A stretch of DNA of 64,000 nucleotides from Akkermansia sp. (GTDB lineage Bacteria > Verrucomicrobiota > Verrucomicrobiia > Verrucomicrobiales > Akkermansiaceae), in assembly GCA_030525455.1 (NCBI GenBank), contig JAUNER010000003.1, positions 1-64,000 of the forward strand, written 5' to 3'. The position numbers were made by a program, and so were the translations under genes. The notes under the pieces were generated by a model. That model saw nothing but the letters and a program-made list of their open reading frames with translations, was not told where the DNA came from and did not search any database. Shown piece after piece: positions 26,367 to 36,276 of this stretch; the stretch's first letter is position 1, and each line of letters opens with the position of its first letter.

Positions 26367-27188
26367 TTAGCGGGATTTTATGCCGGAGCGGCGGCGAACT
26401 TCTCTGATACTGACAGGGGTGGTCAGTAGGGAATTGAGCCAAGAATTATAGCGAATGCGGGGGGCTTGAGTAAAGCGAGATGGCCTCGTGATGCGAGTAA
26501 AAATAACTCGTTTTACTTGAGACTTAGGGATTGTTTTAGTGCCATAGCCATTTGGTAAATTCGATGACCAAAATGTAACGCTATCTGAAGATTGCTTGAT
26601 AAGTAAAGTGAGATGACCAAATTCATTTTTGCCCAGCTCACTTGACCAAAAGATTTTCATGAAGTCTCCCGGTTTGGCGAGATTCCAGTTTTCAAAACTA
26701 AAGCCAGCACCTAAAGAATGCACTAATACAGCTAAGCCCGGACCATTGGCATTTGCCCAGCCCCAAGGACCATCGCCATCTTTTTGTTCCATGCGAGGGG
26801 CTAAATGAAGCCAAGCATTTTTGCTAATGCGAGGTTTGGGGTTGTTGCTATCCCAAATTTGAAGAGACTTTAAAATAAGTAGATAAATAGCAGAGGAACA
26901 AAATGATGGCTTTGCTTTTTTGGGGAAATAAAGCGGTGTGTCGTTTTTGGCATCCCAGCGGCATCCTTTGTGAACCAAAGCAGAAAGTGCGGTTTTATTT
27001 GTCGCATACCCTCCTTTTTTGGGGAATTGCGAAAGGGCTTCTCTTACCGCATTGTACCATTCGGTCGCTTCTGATGTCGCTACATGATTGGTGGTGACGA
27101 CTGGCTTTGCAGAGGGGGGGAGAGTTTTGCTTTCAGCATGTGACCACAGCAAACATAGAGTACAGATGATGAGGTAGAAATATCTCAT
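26367..27188 (-). CDS. Secreted cysteine-peptidase-like protein (NlpC/P60-type layout)
   Basis: 273 residues from the Met at 27188, which gives a clean signal peptide; the ORF opens 24 codons earlier. No named domain was certain. A Cys at the start of a hydrophobic helix (FCSSAIYLLIL, Cys97), GDFMKIFW and then FGHLTLLI (His192) recall the Cys-His order of NlpC/P60 or CHAP enzymes. FWSSNLPNGYG follows. The C-terminal tail is basic. If active it would cut a periplasmic or cell-wall substrate. Confidence 0.55.
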   Translation of the reverse strand: MRYFYLIICTLCLLWSHAESKTLPPSAKPVVTTNHVATSEATEWYNAVREALSQFPKKGGYATNKTALSALVHKGCRWDAKNDTPLYFPKKAKPSFCSSAIYLLILKSLQIWDSNNPKPRISKNAWLHLAPRMEQKDGDGPWGWANANGPGLAVLVHSLGAGFSFENWNLAKPGDFMKIFWSSELGKNEFGHLTLLIKQSSDSVTFWSSNLPNGYGTKTIPKSQVKRVIFTRITRPSRFTQAPRIRYNSWLNSLLTTPVSIREVRRRSGIKSR

Positions 27189-27323
27189 TGCCTGTGCACG
27201 ATAACAAATGTAAAAAATTAGGCAAGGATTCAATTTGTTTCGCATGGGCATAACGAACAAAAAAATGTTGTGTCAGAGCAAGGAATTAGCTGGACTTTTT
27301 CATGGAGAGAGACTACGATAACT

Positions 27324-27379
27324 CAGGTCTCGCACCGGGTATGCGGAGCGGAAAGGTGACGCATCTTGGGGCGGACCTG
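27324..27379 (+). promoter_or_regulatory. Possible structured leader of carB
   Basis: An outer 6-bp stem (27324-27329/27374-27379) encloses a 5-bp stem (27341-27345/27360-27364), 49 bp before the carB start. The segment is G-rich and unlike the flanks. It matches no riboswitch class I know; pairing is by eye only. Confidence 0.35.
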
Positions 27380-27428
27380 TTCCGACAATTATTTTCATCC
27401 ATAACGGATTTACACATAGAGGCATATC

Positions 27429-30400
27429 ATGGCTAAACGCGAAGACATCCACAAGGTTCTTATTATTGGTTCTGGCCCTATTATTATTGGCCAAGCTTGT
27501 GAATTTGACTATTCCGGCACTCAAGCATGTAAAGCATTACGCGCAGAGGGCTATGAGGTGGTGTTGGTAAACTCCAACCCCGCAACGATTATGACCGACC
27601 CAGGTATGGCAGATCATACCTACATTGAACCCCTGACCGTGGATCGCATTACGGCTGTTATTGAGAAAGAACGTCCGGATGCTTTGTTGCCTAACTTAGG
27701 GGGGCAGACGGCTCTTAACCTAGCCTCTAAACTCCACGAAGATGGTATCTTGAAGCAGTACAATGTGGAAGTAATCGGTGTTGATTTAGATGCTATTGCT
27801 CGTGGTGAAGACCGCATTATCTTTAAAGAAACAATGGATCGCATCGGTGTGCCGGTTGCTAAGTCTGAGCCTATTTACTCTGTGGAAGAAGCAGAGAGAG
27901 TGGCTGAAAACTTGGGCTATCCGGTAGTGCTTCGTCCCGCCTATACAATGGGTGGTACCGGTGGTGGTATCGTTTATAACGTAGATGAACTTCGCCAAGT
28001 AGTTCCTCGTGGTTTGGCCGCCTCTTTGATTAACCAGGTATTGGTGGAAGAATGTGTGCTTGGTTGGGAAGAACTTGAGCTTGAAGTTGTTCGCGATGCC
28101 AGTGGTCAGAAAATTACTGTTTGTTACATCGAAAACGTAGACCCCATGGGTGTACACACCGGTGATAGTTTCTGTGTAGCTCCTATGCTTACCGTGCCTC
28201 AGGAAGTACAGGACCGCTTGCAGGATTATGCTTATCGCATTTTGGATGCCATTGGTGTGACAGGTGGTACAAACGTTCAGTTTGCACATAATAAGGTAGA
28301 TGACCGCATCATTGTTATCGAAATTAACCCACGTACTTCTCGCTCATCTGCATTAGCCTCAAAGGCAACAGGGTTCCCGATTGCTTCTGTATCTACAAAG
28401 TTAGCAGCAGGCATGACAATGGATGAATTGCCCTATTGGCGTAAAGGTACTCTTGAAAAGTATGAGCCGTATGGCGATTACGTGGTGGTGAAGTTTGCAC
28501 GTTGGGCATTTGAAAAATTCCCGAAAGCAGCTGATAAGCTTGGCACACAGATGAAAGCTGTGGGCGAAGTGATGAGCATTGGTCAGAATTTTAAGGAAGC
28601 ATTCCAAAAGGCTATTCGCTCATTGGAAATTGGTCGTGCCGGCTTAGGACGAGTGAAGAAGATTCAAGCCATGGAAACTGCCGATTTGCGTGAAAAAATC
28701 ACCTACGGCAATAGCGAACGCTTCTTCTATGTCTATGAACTTTTGATGCGTGGTGCTTCTGTAGAGGAAATCGTCAAATTAACTCGTATCACACCATATT
28801 TCATCGAACAGATGAAGGAGTTGGCTGATTTTGATAAGTCTCTAGATCAGCAATCTTGGCAGACTCTTCCTATTGAGATGCTGCGTCAGGCAAAGGCATT
28901 GGGCTTCTCCGATAAGTATTTATCACAAATTTTTGATGTTACTGAGCGAGAAATTCGTGCACGTCGTGCAGAAAATGGCATTGTTGCCAGCTTCAAGGTA
29001 GTACCTGTGAGCGGTGTAGAGCATGCTGAGTACTATTACTCTACCTACTGTGGTGGTAAAGACGAAGTACCGGTAAGCGATACTAAGAAAATCATGATTT
29101 TGGGTGGTGGCCCGAACCGCATCGGTCAGGGTATTGAGTTTGACTATACCTGTGTTCACGCTGCCTTTACTCTTCGTGATAATGGTTATGAGTCCATCAT
29201 GATTAACTGTAACCCGGAAACAGTTTCTACTGACTTTGACACAGCTAATAAGCTCTACTTCGAGCCGGTAACTGTAGAAGATGTATTAGCCATTTACGAA
29301 AAGGAAAAACCGGAAGGCGTCATCGTTCAGTTTGGTGGTCAGACTCCGCTTAACATTGCACAAGCATTGAAAGATGCCGGGGTGAAGATTATCGGTACTC
29401 AGCCGGAAGGCATCCGTTTGGCAGAAGACCGTGAATACTTCCGTGAACGCATGATTGCCCTCGATATCCGTCAGCCGGAAAGCGGCACAGCTCGCTCTTT
29501 GGAAGAAGCCGTGGAATTGGGCCGCAACATCGGCTATCCGGTAATGGTTCGTCCATCTTTCGTATTAGGTGGTCGCGGTATGGAAGTGATTTACGACGAA
29601 GAAAACCTTAAGCGTTATGGCAGAGAAGCTATTCAGGTAAGCCCTGAATACCCCATGCTGATTGATAGATTCCTAGACAACGCTATCGAAGCTGAAGTAG
29701 ATGCCCTTGCAGATGGTACAGATACATTCGTAGCTACAGTGATGGAACACATCGAACTTGCCGGTATTCACTCTGGTGACTCCGCTTGTGCCATTCCGCC
29801 GGTAACGATTGCACCGAAGCACATTCGCACTATTGAAGAACACGCTGCGAAGATTGCCAAGGATTTCCAGGTAAAGGGTATTCTTAACGTGCAGTTTGCT
29901 ATTTGTGAGGATGAAGTTTACATCATCGAAGCAAATCCACGTGCTTCCCGTACAGTACCAATCGTATCTAAGGTGACAGGTTTGTCTTTAGCTCGCTATG
30001 CTACAGAAATCATGCTTGGCAAGAGCTTGAAAGAACTTAATCTGGAACAAAAACCATGTCGATTTATCGGTGTGAAGGAAGCTGTATTCCCATTCAATAT
30101 GTTCCCGGAAGTTGACCCGGTATTAGGACCGGAAATGCGTGCAACCGGCGAAGTAATGGGTATAGCAGATAACTTTGGTATGTCTTATTATAAGGCACAG
30201 GAAGCTGCTGGGTGCATTCTTCCAACCTCAGGTAAGGTGCTGATAACAGTGTCTGATAGAGACAAGAAGTTCATCGAACCAATCGCCCGCGACCTTATCG
30301 CCCTTGGGTTCAAGATTGTATCTACAGGTGGTACAGCCACATTCTTGAGGGGGCAGGGCGTAGAGACAGAAGTTGTAAACAAACTTCATGAAGGACGTCC

Positions 30401-30623
30401 GAACCTTGGTGATATGATTACCAATAAGAAGATTGATTTGATTATCAATACTCCGGTAGACCGTACGAGCATGATAGATGACTCATTTATTCGTATGCAG
30501 TCTATTCAGAAGAAGATTCCGTATATGACTACAATTGCCGCCGCTAAGGCCACTGTAGAGGGCATTCGCTCTGCACAGCAGGTGAAGGTAACTCCTCGTT
30601 CATTACAGGAATATCATTCATAA
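27429..30623 (+). CDS. carB: Carbamoyl-phosphate synthase, large subunit
   Basis: 1064 residues, full length. Uses glutamine-derived ammonia, bicarbonate and two ATP to make carbamoyl phosphate for arginine and pyrimidines. Two homologous ATP-grasp halves (about 1-550 and 555-930) each have GGTGGG/GGRGME-type phosphate loops and INPRxSR stretches, and a C-terminal MGS-like regulatory domain (about 935-1064) includes the STGGTATFL motif. AGAGG lies 7 bp before the ATG, one of the few good ribosome sites here. carA is not in the window. Confidence 0.97.
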   Translation: MAKREDIHKVLIIGSGPIIIGQACEFDYSGTQACKALRAEGYEVVLVNSNPATIMTDPGMADHTYIEPLTVDRITAVIEKERPDALLPNLGGQTALNLASKLHEDGILKQYNVEVIGVDLDAIARGEDRIIFKETMDRIGVPVAKSEPIYSVEEAERVAENLGYPVVLRPAYTMGGTGGGIVYNVDELRQVVPRGLAASLINQVLVEECVLGWEELELEVVRDASGQKITVCYIENVDPMGVHTGDSFCVAPMLTVPQEVQDRLQDYAYRILDAIGVTGGTNVQFAHNKVDDRIIVIEINPRTSRSSALASKATGFPIASVSTKLAAGMTMDELPYWRKGTLEKYEPYGDYVVVKFARWAFEKFPKAADKLGTQMKAVGEVMSIGQNFKEAFQKAIRSLEIGRAGLGRVKKIQAMETADLREKITYGNSERFFYVYELLMRGASVEEIVKLTRITPYFIEQMKELADFDKSLDQQSWQTLPIEMLRQAKALGFSDKYLSQIFDVTEREIRARRAENGIVASFKVVPVSGVEHAEYYYSTYCGGKDEVPVSDTKKIMILGGGPNRIGQGIEFDYTCVHAAFTLRDNGYESIMINCNPETVSTDFDTANKLYFEPVTVEDVLAIYEKEKPEGVIVQFGGQTPLNIAQALKDAGVKIIGTQPEGIRLAEDREYFRERMIALDIRQPESGTARSLEEAVELGRNIGYPVMVRPSFVLGGRGMEVIYDEENLKRYGREAIQVSPEYPMLIDRFLDNAIEAEVDALADGTDTFVATVMEHIELAGIHSGDSACAIPPVTIAPKHIRTIEEHAAKIAKDFQVKGILNVQFAICEDEVYIIEANPRASRTVPIVSKVTGLSLARYATEIMLGKSLKELNLEQKPCRFIGVKEAVFPFNMFPEVDPVLGPEMRATGEVMGIADNFGMSYYKAQEAAGCILPTSGKVLITVSDRDKKFIEPIARDLIALGFKIVSTGGTATFLRGQGVETEVVNKLHEGRPNLGDMITNKKIDLIINTPVDRTSMIDDSFIRMQSIQKKIPYMTTIAAAKATVEGIRSAQQVKVTPRSLQEYHS

Positions 30624-30646
30624 GTTATCCACTTTTCACTATATCG

Positions 30647-30686
30647 GCGGTCGTTCATAGAAAAGTGGACGACCGCTTTCTTTTTA
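30647..30686 (+). terminator. Intrinsic terminator after carB
   Basis: An 8-bp stem (30647-30654/30669-30676) is followed by a T-rich run. A second stem (30628-30636 with 30661-30669) interleaves with it, so the two cannot form in the usual nested way. Confidence 0.7.
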
Positions 30687-30693
30687 TAATCGT

Positions 30694-31413
30694 ATGAATG
30701 TTCAATTAAGGGAACCAACTTTTCTCATGGGTGACAATCATGGGAAGTTGGTAGTATTAGAGAATTTGCTTCAGAGGAACGTCTTTCCGAATCATTCCGA
30801 TATTATTGTACTAGGTGATTGTGGGTTAATGTTTACCCAATTTCCACCGGCTTATCTTCGCATAGACGAAGTGCTTGCTAAACAGGATATTCGTTTATTT
30901 CTCTTGAGAGGCAATCATGATAACCCAGACTTTTTCATTCCGGAGAATAATTTATCTCATGTGTTGTTACTTCCGGATTTGTGTAAGCTTAGTTACAAAG
31001 GGAAGAGTGGTCTCGTTTATCCCGGTGCTGTTTCTATCGACCGCTCAGAAAGAATGATCGAAAATTTTCCATGGTTTGAAAATGAAGAAGTTCCATCACC
31101 GGATGATGTGCCGAATGATGAAGTGGATTTTATTTTGTCTCACGGGGGGATTTGTCCACCTGATTATGTAGCGACGGGGTATGCAAAGGCCTCGCGTTGG
31201 GTGCCGTATGATGATAAATTAGTAGCAGACATAGACGCAGAGCAACTGAAATACAGGCAAGTTGTAGAAAAGACAAAGGTGAAATACATGTTTTATGGGC
31301 ATTTCCACATTAGTCGCACTTTCCCTGAATTTGATGCTTCTAATAGAATTGCAAGATACTTCAATATCCTAGATATTGATGAAGTTAGAGAACTTCGCTT
31401 TCCCTCGTTGTAA
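30694..31413 (+). CDS. Calcineurin-like phosphoesterase
   Basis: 239 residues, no signal peptide. Metal-binding motifs run GDNHG, GDCG, GNHD, SHGG and GHFH in the family order. The first motif has Asn between Asp and His. The PP2A/ApaH-like set of small phosphoesterases has this layout, but the substrate cannot be told. Starts 8 bp after the carB terminator T-run, so it needs its own promoter or read-through. Confidence 0.8.
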   Translation: MNVQLREPTFLMGDNHGKLVVLENLLQRNVFPNHSDIIVLGDCGLMFTQFPPAYLRIDEVLAKQDIRLFLLRGNHDNPDFFIPENNLSHVLLLPDLCKLSYKGKSGLVYPGAVSIDRSERMIENFPWFENEEVPSPDDVPNDEVDFILSHGGICPPDYVATGYAKASRWVPYDDKLVADIDAEQLKYRQVVEKTKVKYMFYGHFHISRTFPEFDASNRIARYFNILDIDEVRELRFPSL

Positions 31414-31448
31414 AAGGAATTGAACGAGAGACGAGGGCAATAGAGCAT

Positions 31449-33458
31449 TTATTCCACACACCATTCCTCGACCAACTCAGAAGGGAATTCATCAAGGAAT
31501 CGAGATGGCTGAAGCTCAAATGTAGCCCCGGTTGGTCTGGAATTCCATCGAGGGTAACTTAGATAAAGCTCGTCTTTGGCACGCGTAATGCCTACGTAGA
31601 ATAATCGTCGTTCTTCCTCAAGGCTATTGGGGTCATCATCCTCTAAGGCACGCTGATGTGGAAACATTCCATCACAAAGTCCGATGAGAAAAACGACAGA
31701 CCATTCAAGCCCCTTTGCTTGGTGGATTGTAGATAGCGTGATAGATGGGGCTTCTTTCTTCGATGTCGTCACCTCATCGTCTGTATTACCTAGTAAGGAA
31801 AGCTGTGCAAGGAACTCTTCAGCAGAGTCAAACTTCTCTGAAAATCCTGCAAGATGTAGCAGGTCTTGTTGTCTTTGTTCGTAATTATCGAACGTAACCT
31901 GCATATAGTCATTGTAAATGGCTTCTGTTATCGAAAAAAGCATTTCAGATGGAGCCGTGGGGGTGCCGTTTGGTGCTAATTCATCTAAGGTATAGCATAA
32001 CTGTGTCCAATGGGCTTTTGCCTTTGTCGGCACGGGAAAATCAAGAAGTAATTGAGAATATGAGCATGGCGGAGTATCTGATTTCCCTTCCGATAGCTGA
32101 ACCCACTTTAACCAAAGTTTTTGAGCGGCAACAGCTCCAATATGTGGCAGAAGCATGACCATGCGGATAAACGATACTTCATCCCTAGGATTCATTACGA
32201 ATCGAATAAAGGCAATGACGTCTTTAATGTGAGCTTGTTCAAAAAATCGGATGCCACTGGTGATGCGAAACGGGATGTCCCTTTTTGTCAGTTCCATTTG
32301 CAATTCCATACTGTGGAAGTGTGCTCTGTAAAGTACTGCAATTTCTGTGGGAGAAGTTCCCTGAGCTATAAGCTCTTCAATTCTTTGGGCAATAAATAAA
32401 GCCTGAATGCGCTCTGTATTTAGGGGAATAAGTGCGGGCTGGAAATTTGCCGAGGGGCGTATGGCTCGCAGTTTTTTTTCGATTTGGTTGGCGTTTTGAG
32501 CTATTGATGCATTTGAAAGACTGAGAATTTCCGGTACGCTTCGGTAATTCGTTTCAATTTTGTAGGTTTTGGCAGATGGGTAGCGTGTCGTAAATGATAG
32601 GATATTTTGCATATCTGCCCCACGCCATGAATAAATACTTTGAGCATCGTCACCTACAACCATTAACTGCCCATGCTCGCGTGCAAGCATGTCGATGAAT
32701 TTGCATTGTAAGTAGTTAGTGTCTTGGTATTCATCAACTAAGATATGATGAAATCTCTGAGCATAGAGAGCCCTAAGATGTTCATTTTCTTCAAAAAGTT
32801 TGACAACATTTATTAATAAATCATCAAAATCCATGCTATTACTATTCACCTTGTGTAGTGAATATTTGGTCTGGATGCGTTTGATGTCGTCTGTGAAATG
32901 AGATAAATACGGATAGGCTGAGTTAATGACATCTTCTATATCTGTGCCTTCGTTATTGGCGAGACCGATGATAGAAAGTAAAACTTCCGGCTTTGGGAAT
33001 CTCAGTGATTTATCGTTAAGCTTAAGTTCTTTCGTGATTGTGCGTAAAATGGATTTACAATCGTCTGAATCAAGAATCGAAAAAGAACGAGTATAGCCCA
33101 AATACTCTGCCGCATGATTCCGTAATATGCGATTGGCAATTGAGTGAAAAGTGCCACTCCAGAGTCTAGATAAATCTGAGGGGATGAGACCTCGTACACG
33201 CTCAGTCATTTCTTGAGCCGCTTTATTTGTAAACGTAAGCAATAAGATATTCCATGGGTCCACCCCCTGGTCTAATAACCAAGCCACACGATAAGTGAGA
33301 GTGCGTGTTTTTCCTGAGCCCGCACCGGCAATGACTAGAGCCGGTCCCGGAGCAGAACATACTGCCGCATATTGCTCCGCATTTAGTTCGTCCCGATAAT
33401 TGATGTGGGAATGAGTATTGTTTTCCGGACTAGATGCCAGCTTGTAAATTTTTGCCAT
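31449..33458 (-). CDS. UvrD/PcrA-like superfamily 1 DNA helicase
   Basis: 669 residues. Q-motif LNAEQYAAV, Walker A AGAGSGKT (44-51), VDEYQDTNYLQ as motif II, GDDAQSIYSWRGA as motif III, and the later VFLIGLCDGMFP and ITRAKDELYL motifs. This covers all SF1A domains 1A-2B, but the C-terminal tail is short. It unwinds DNA in 3'-to-5' direction in repair or replication restart. It follows the OmpA-like gene, separated by a terminator. Confidence 0.88.
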   Translation of the reverse strand: MAKIYKLASSPENNTHSHINYRDELNAEQYAAVCSAPGPALVIAGAGSGKTRTLTYRVAWLLDQGVDPWNILLLTFTNKAAQEMTERVRGLIPSDLSRLWSGTFHSIANRILRNHAAEYLGYTRSFSILDSDDCKSILRTITKELKLNDKSLRFPKPEVLLSIIGLANNEGTDIEDVINSAYPYLSHFTDDIKRIQTKYSLHKVNSNSMDFDDLLINVVKLFEENEHLRALYAQRFHHILVDEYQDTNYLQCKFIDMLAREHGQLMVVGDDAQSIYSWRGADMQNILSFTTRYPSAKTYKIETNYRSVPEILSLSNASIAQNANQIEKKLRAIRPSANFQPALIPLNTERIQALFIAQRIEELIAQGTSPTEIAVLYRAHFHSMELQMELTKRDIPFRITSGIRFFEQAHIKDVIAFIRFVMNPRDEVSFIRMVMLLPHIGAVAAQKLWLKWVQLSEGKSDTPPCSYSQLLLDFPVPTKAKAHWTQLCYTLDELAPNGTPTAPSEMLFSITEAIYNDYMQVTFDNYEQRQQDLLHLAGFSEKFDSAEEFLAQLSLLGNTDDEVTTSKKEAPSITLSTIHQAKGLEWSVVFLIGLCDGMFPHQRALEDDDPNSLEEERRLFYVGITRAKDELYLSYPRWNSRPTGATFELQPSRFLDEFPSELVEEWCVE

Positions 33459-33481
33459 AAAGTAGGGGAAGAATGAGGAGA

Positions 33482-33511
33482 AAAAGGGGCGATAACTTAG
33501 TTATCACCCCT
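33482..33511 (-). terminator. Intrinsic terminator after the OmpA-like gene
   Basis: A 13-bp stem (33485-33497/33499-33511) with one G-T pair on the minus strand ends in TTTTT. The downstream helicase therefore has its own promoter or relies on read-through. Confidence 0.7.
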
Positions 33512-33537
33512 CCGTTTTATAAAGCGTGTAGGGAATT

Positions 33538-34872
33538 CTAGAAATCTAAGTACATTTCAGCACGGCGATTTTCTCTACGTACATCATCACGCGTTTTTTC
33601 ATCGTCGGTATTTGACCAAGTACGACGAGGTTGTGATTTACCGAAGCCTTTGGTAATGATACGTTCCGCAGGTACGCCGAATGTTACGAGCTGTTTTTTT
33701 ACAGCATTAGCACGGCGTTCAGAAAGACCTTGGTTGTAGCGTTCGCTACCAACGTCATCTGTGTGCCCACTGATTTCTAAGTTTTTCTTATCATCTAATC
33801 GAATGATATTAGCGACAATTTCAAGTTGACGAACTGAGCGAGGAGATAGGGTGTCTTCATTAAAGCCAAAGAATAGAGCTAGAGAATCGCCTCCCTGTGG
33901 ATTTTTAACGATGGGAATAAAGATGTCATCGCCTGCACCTTGGCGCTTAGTGTATGCCTCCAGCATGCTATCGAGAGATACTTCTGCAATTAACCATTGT
34001 GTATCTTTCTTGGCAACTGTAATGCCTACATTACCGGCTTTTTTACCCTGAGCATCTTGAAGGTGAACAAAAAAGCCGGCATTTGAAGGAGCTTCGTATG
34101 CTGTTTTGATAGGGGTTTCATCACGAAGGCGGAATGCCCCTTCTTCAAATAGGATACACAAACCAGCGATAGTCGCATCTTTAACTTTTTCTCTGTCTAC
34201 CAGTTTGCGAGCTGTTTTGAAGTTTGTTGTAATCACGGCTTCCATGAATGCTGAGACAACACCCATGGGGTCGTTGAGCATTAATGGCGTAGCTTTTTCT
34301 TTATTAATATCTTCTTTTGTCGGCAAATTGAGTTTATCTAGCTTCCATTGCTGGTTAGCACCCTGCTTAAGGTCAAGATACCCCCGAGCCCCATTTTTGA
34401 AATTGAGGGAATATCTGGCTGTGGGAGCCGCTCCCTGATTGTTTGCCCCGATGCTTGTAACGCTTGGTGTGGCTAATTTTGCCGAATTGTTAGAAATGAG
34501 TTCGGTGAGTGCTTTGGCTTGGTCTTCTGTGATAACTTGCTGAGATAAAAGATGCTCAAGGGCTTTTACATTCCTATCTTGAATGATTTTAGCAATAGCG
34601 TAAGCAAGTGACTGAGAAGATTTTAAGTCAATGAATTTGACGGGCTCAACACCTGGTTTCTCAATTTCTTCCCTAGGGGTGGAAATGTTTGTTGGTGTTG
34701 CTGTGTTTGTCTTGTTGCTTTCCTTATCGTTTGCTTGCGTAGTGGTTGTATCTTCGTTGTTTGTCGGAGTTGATTCTTTCTCAGGATAGAGGAATAAGAA
34801 AGCAATGCTACCAACAATTAAGAAACTGATAATAAATGTAACAAGTGGTGTGGAGGATTTTTTTGTAATCAT
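33538..34872 (-). CDS. OmpA-family peptidoglycan-binding protein
   Basis: 444 residues. One N-terminal transmembrane segment (about 10-28), a Thr/Asn/Glu-rich linker (about 30-75), a middle region with two similar domains (DUF4878/nuclear-transport-factor-like, tentative) and an OmpA C-terminal domain (about 325-444). The latter has ISGHTDDVGSERYNQGLSERRA, the binding-site residues for meso-DAP. It tethers the inner membrane to the cell wall. It abuts mpl (1-bp gap), a sensible pairing of murein functions. Confidence 0.8.
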   Translation of the reverse strand: MITKKSSTPLVTFIISFLIVGSIAFLFLYPEKESTPTNNEDTTTTQANDKESNKTNTATPTNISTPREEIEKPGVEPVKFIDLKSSQSLAYAIAKIIQDRNVKALEHLLSQQVITEDQAKALTELISNNSAKLATPSVTSIGANNQGAAPTARYSLNFKNGARGYLDLKQGANQQWKLDKLNLPTKEDINKEKATPLMLNDPMGVVSAFMEAVITTNFKTARKLVDREKVKDATIAGLCILFEEGAFRLRDETPIKTAYEAPSNAGFFVHLQDAQGKKAGNVGITVAKKDTQWLIAEVSLDSMLEAYTKRQGAGDDIFIPIVKNPQGGDSLALFFGFNEDTLSPRSVRQLEIVANIIRLDDKKNLEISGHTDDVGSERYNQGLSERRANAVKKQLVTFGVPAERIITKGFGKSQPRRTWSNTDDEKTRDDVRRENRRAEMYLDF

Positions 34873-36261
34873 TTAGTTTTTGGTGTTAAGTTTGTTAAGT
34901 AATTTGTCGTGAATTCCGTCAAAGCCGCCATTGCTCATAACGAGAATGACATCGCCGGGTTGGGCTAATTCTGAGACTTTGAAAACAATTTTATCAACCG
35001 CATCGCCAATAATGGGTGCTTTATTGAGTGCAATTAGGTCGTTTTCCAATTTGTTAAGGTTAAGTCGGTCTTTTTCTGCTACTTTGCCAGGGTTATCAAC
35101 TTTAGCTACCACAGGAAAATCTGCTGTGGCTAGAGCAATGGCAAGTTCACTTTGAAAAATATTTCTGCGAGTTGTATTTGAGCGTGGTTCAAATATGGCC
35201 CAAATTCGTGCTTGTGGATATCGTTGGCGAATCCCTTGAATGGATTGACGAATAGCCGTCGGATGGTGGGCAAAATCGTCTATGACAGTGATTCCTTTTA
35301 CCTCACCTCTTACTTCCTGGCGGCGTGCAACTCCCTTGAATTTCTTTAGCGACTCAGCTAATTGCTTGACATTTAATCCGGCAAATTGTGCCGCAGAAAT
35401 TGCCATAGCCGCATTCCGGATATTAAATTCGCCAATCATAGGTACATAATATCGAGTGCCTTCTAGAGTAAAGTAGCTTCCGTTTTCTGTTGCTTCGACA
35501 TCTAAAATGCGTATGTTTGCAGAATCAGAAAAACCAAGTGTTTTTACAGGGCAGGGGGCTTTTTTAACGACATCTAAACAATTTGGATCATCAGCATTGA
35601 CGAGAGCCAAGCCGTTGTTTGGGATGATTTGAGTGAGCCGCCGGAAGCTTAATTTAATCTCATCTATATTATTGTAGATGTCAGCGTGGTCAAATTCTAT
35701 GTTATTGATAATAACAACTTCCGGGAGGTAATGAAGAAATTTTGACCGTTTGTCAAAAAATGCCGTATCGTATTCATCCCCTTCCAAAACACAAAATTCA
35801 GAGCTAGTAAAGCGACCACCTCGTCCTAAATTTCGAGCAATCCCCCCGATCATGAAGCTTGGATTTAAGCCGGAATCTTCCATAAGCCAAGTAAGTATGG
35901 AAGTAGTGGTGGTTTTCCCATGAGTTCCGGAAACCACGTAGTTCCTCTTTCCTCGTAGGAAGTATTCCTTCATGGTTTCTGGTAATGATAAGTAGCGAAG
36001 TCGTCGTTGTAGAACAGCTTCTACTTCGGCATTCCCTCTACTCATGGCATTGCCAATAATAATGACATCAGCGTCTTGGGGTATGTTTGAGGCATGATAC
36101 CCTTTGCTGATTTTAATCCCTTCGCTTTCTAAGAAAGTAGACATTGGTGGGTAGACGTTCTCATCTGACCCTGAAACTTTATAGCCTTGGCGAGCCATGG
36201 CCGCTGCTACTGCCCCCATGGCTGTGCCACAAATGCCAAGAAAATGAAAATGTTTATCCAT
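34873..36261 (-). CDS. mpl: UDP-N-acetylmuramate:L-Ala-gamma-D-Glu-meso-DAP ligase
   Basis: 462 residues. Recycles the released murein tripeptide onto UDP-MurNAc. N-terminal Rossmann part GICGTAMGAVAAAM, P-loop SGTHGKTTTT (111-120), EFDHADIYNN of the Mur core, and FAHHPTAIR. GTAMGAV and LEGDEYDTAFFDKRSK separate Mpl from MurC. The window also has an OmpA-like meso-DAP binder next to it. Confidence 0.92.
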   Translation of the reverse strand: MDKHFHFLGICGTAMGAVAAAMARQGYKVSGSDENVYPPMSTFLESEGIKISKGYHASNIPQDADVIIIGNAMSRGNAEVEAVLQRRLRYLSLPETMKEYFLRGKRNYVVSGTHGKTTTTSILTWLMEDSGLNPSFMIGGIARNLGRGGRFTSSEFCVLEGDEYDTAFFDKRSKFLHYLPEVVIINNIEFDHADIYNNIDEIKLSFRRLTQIIPNNGLALVNADDPNCLDVVKKAPCPVKTLGFSDSANIRILDVEATENGSYFTLEGTRYYVPMIGEFNIRNAAMAISAAQFAGLNVKQLAESLKKFKGVARRQEVRGEVKGITVIDDFAHHPTAIRQSIQGIRQRYPQARIWAIFEPRSNTTRRNIFQSELAIALATADFPVVAKVDNPGKVAEKDRLNLNKLENDLIALNKAPIIGDAVDKIVFKVSELAQPGDVILVMSNGGFDGIHDKLLNKLNTKN

Positions 36262-36276
36262 AATTGATGAAGAAAG

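Noticed and set aside
27786..28289. 167-codon frame opposite carB
   Set aside because: Antisense to a conserved enzyme with no start context or family match.
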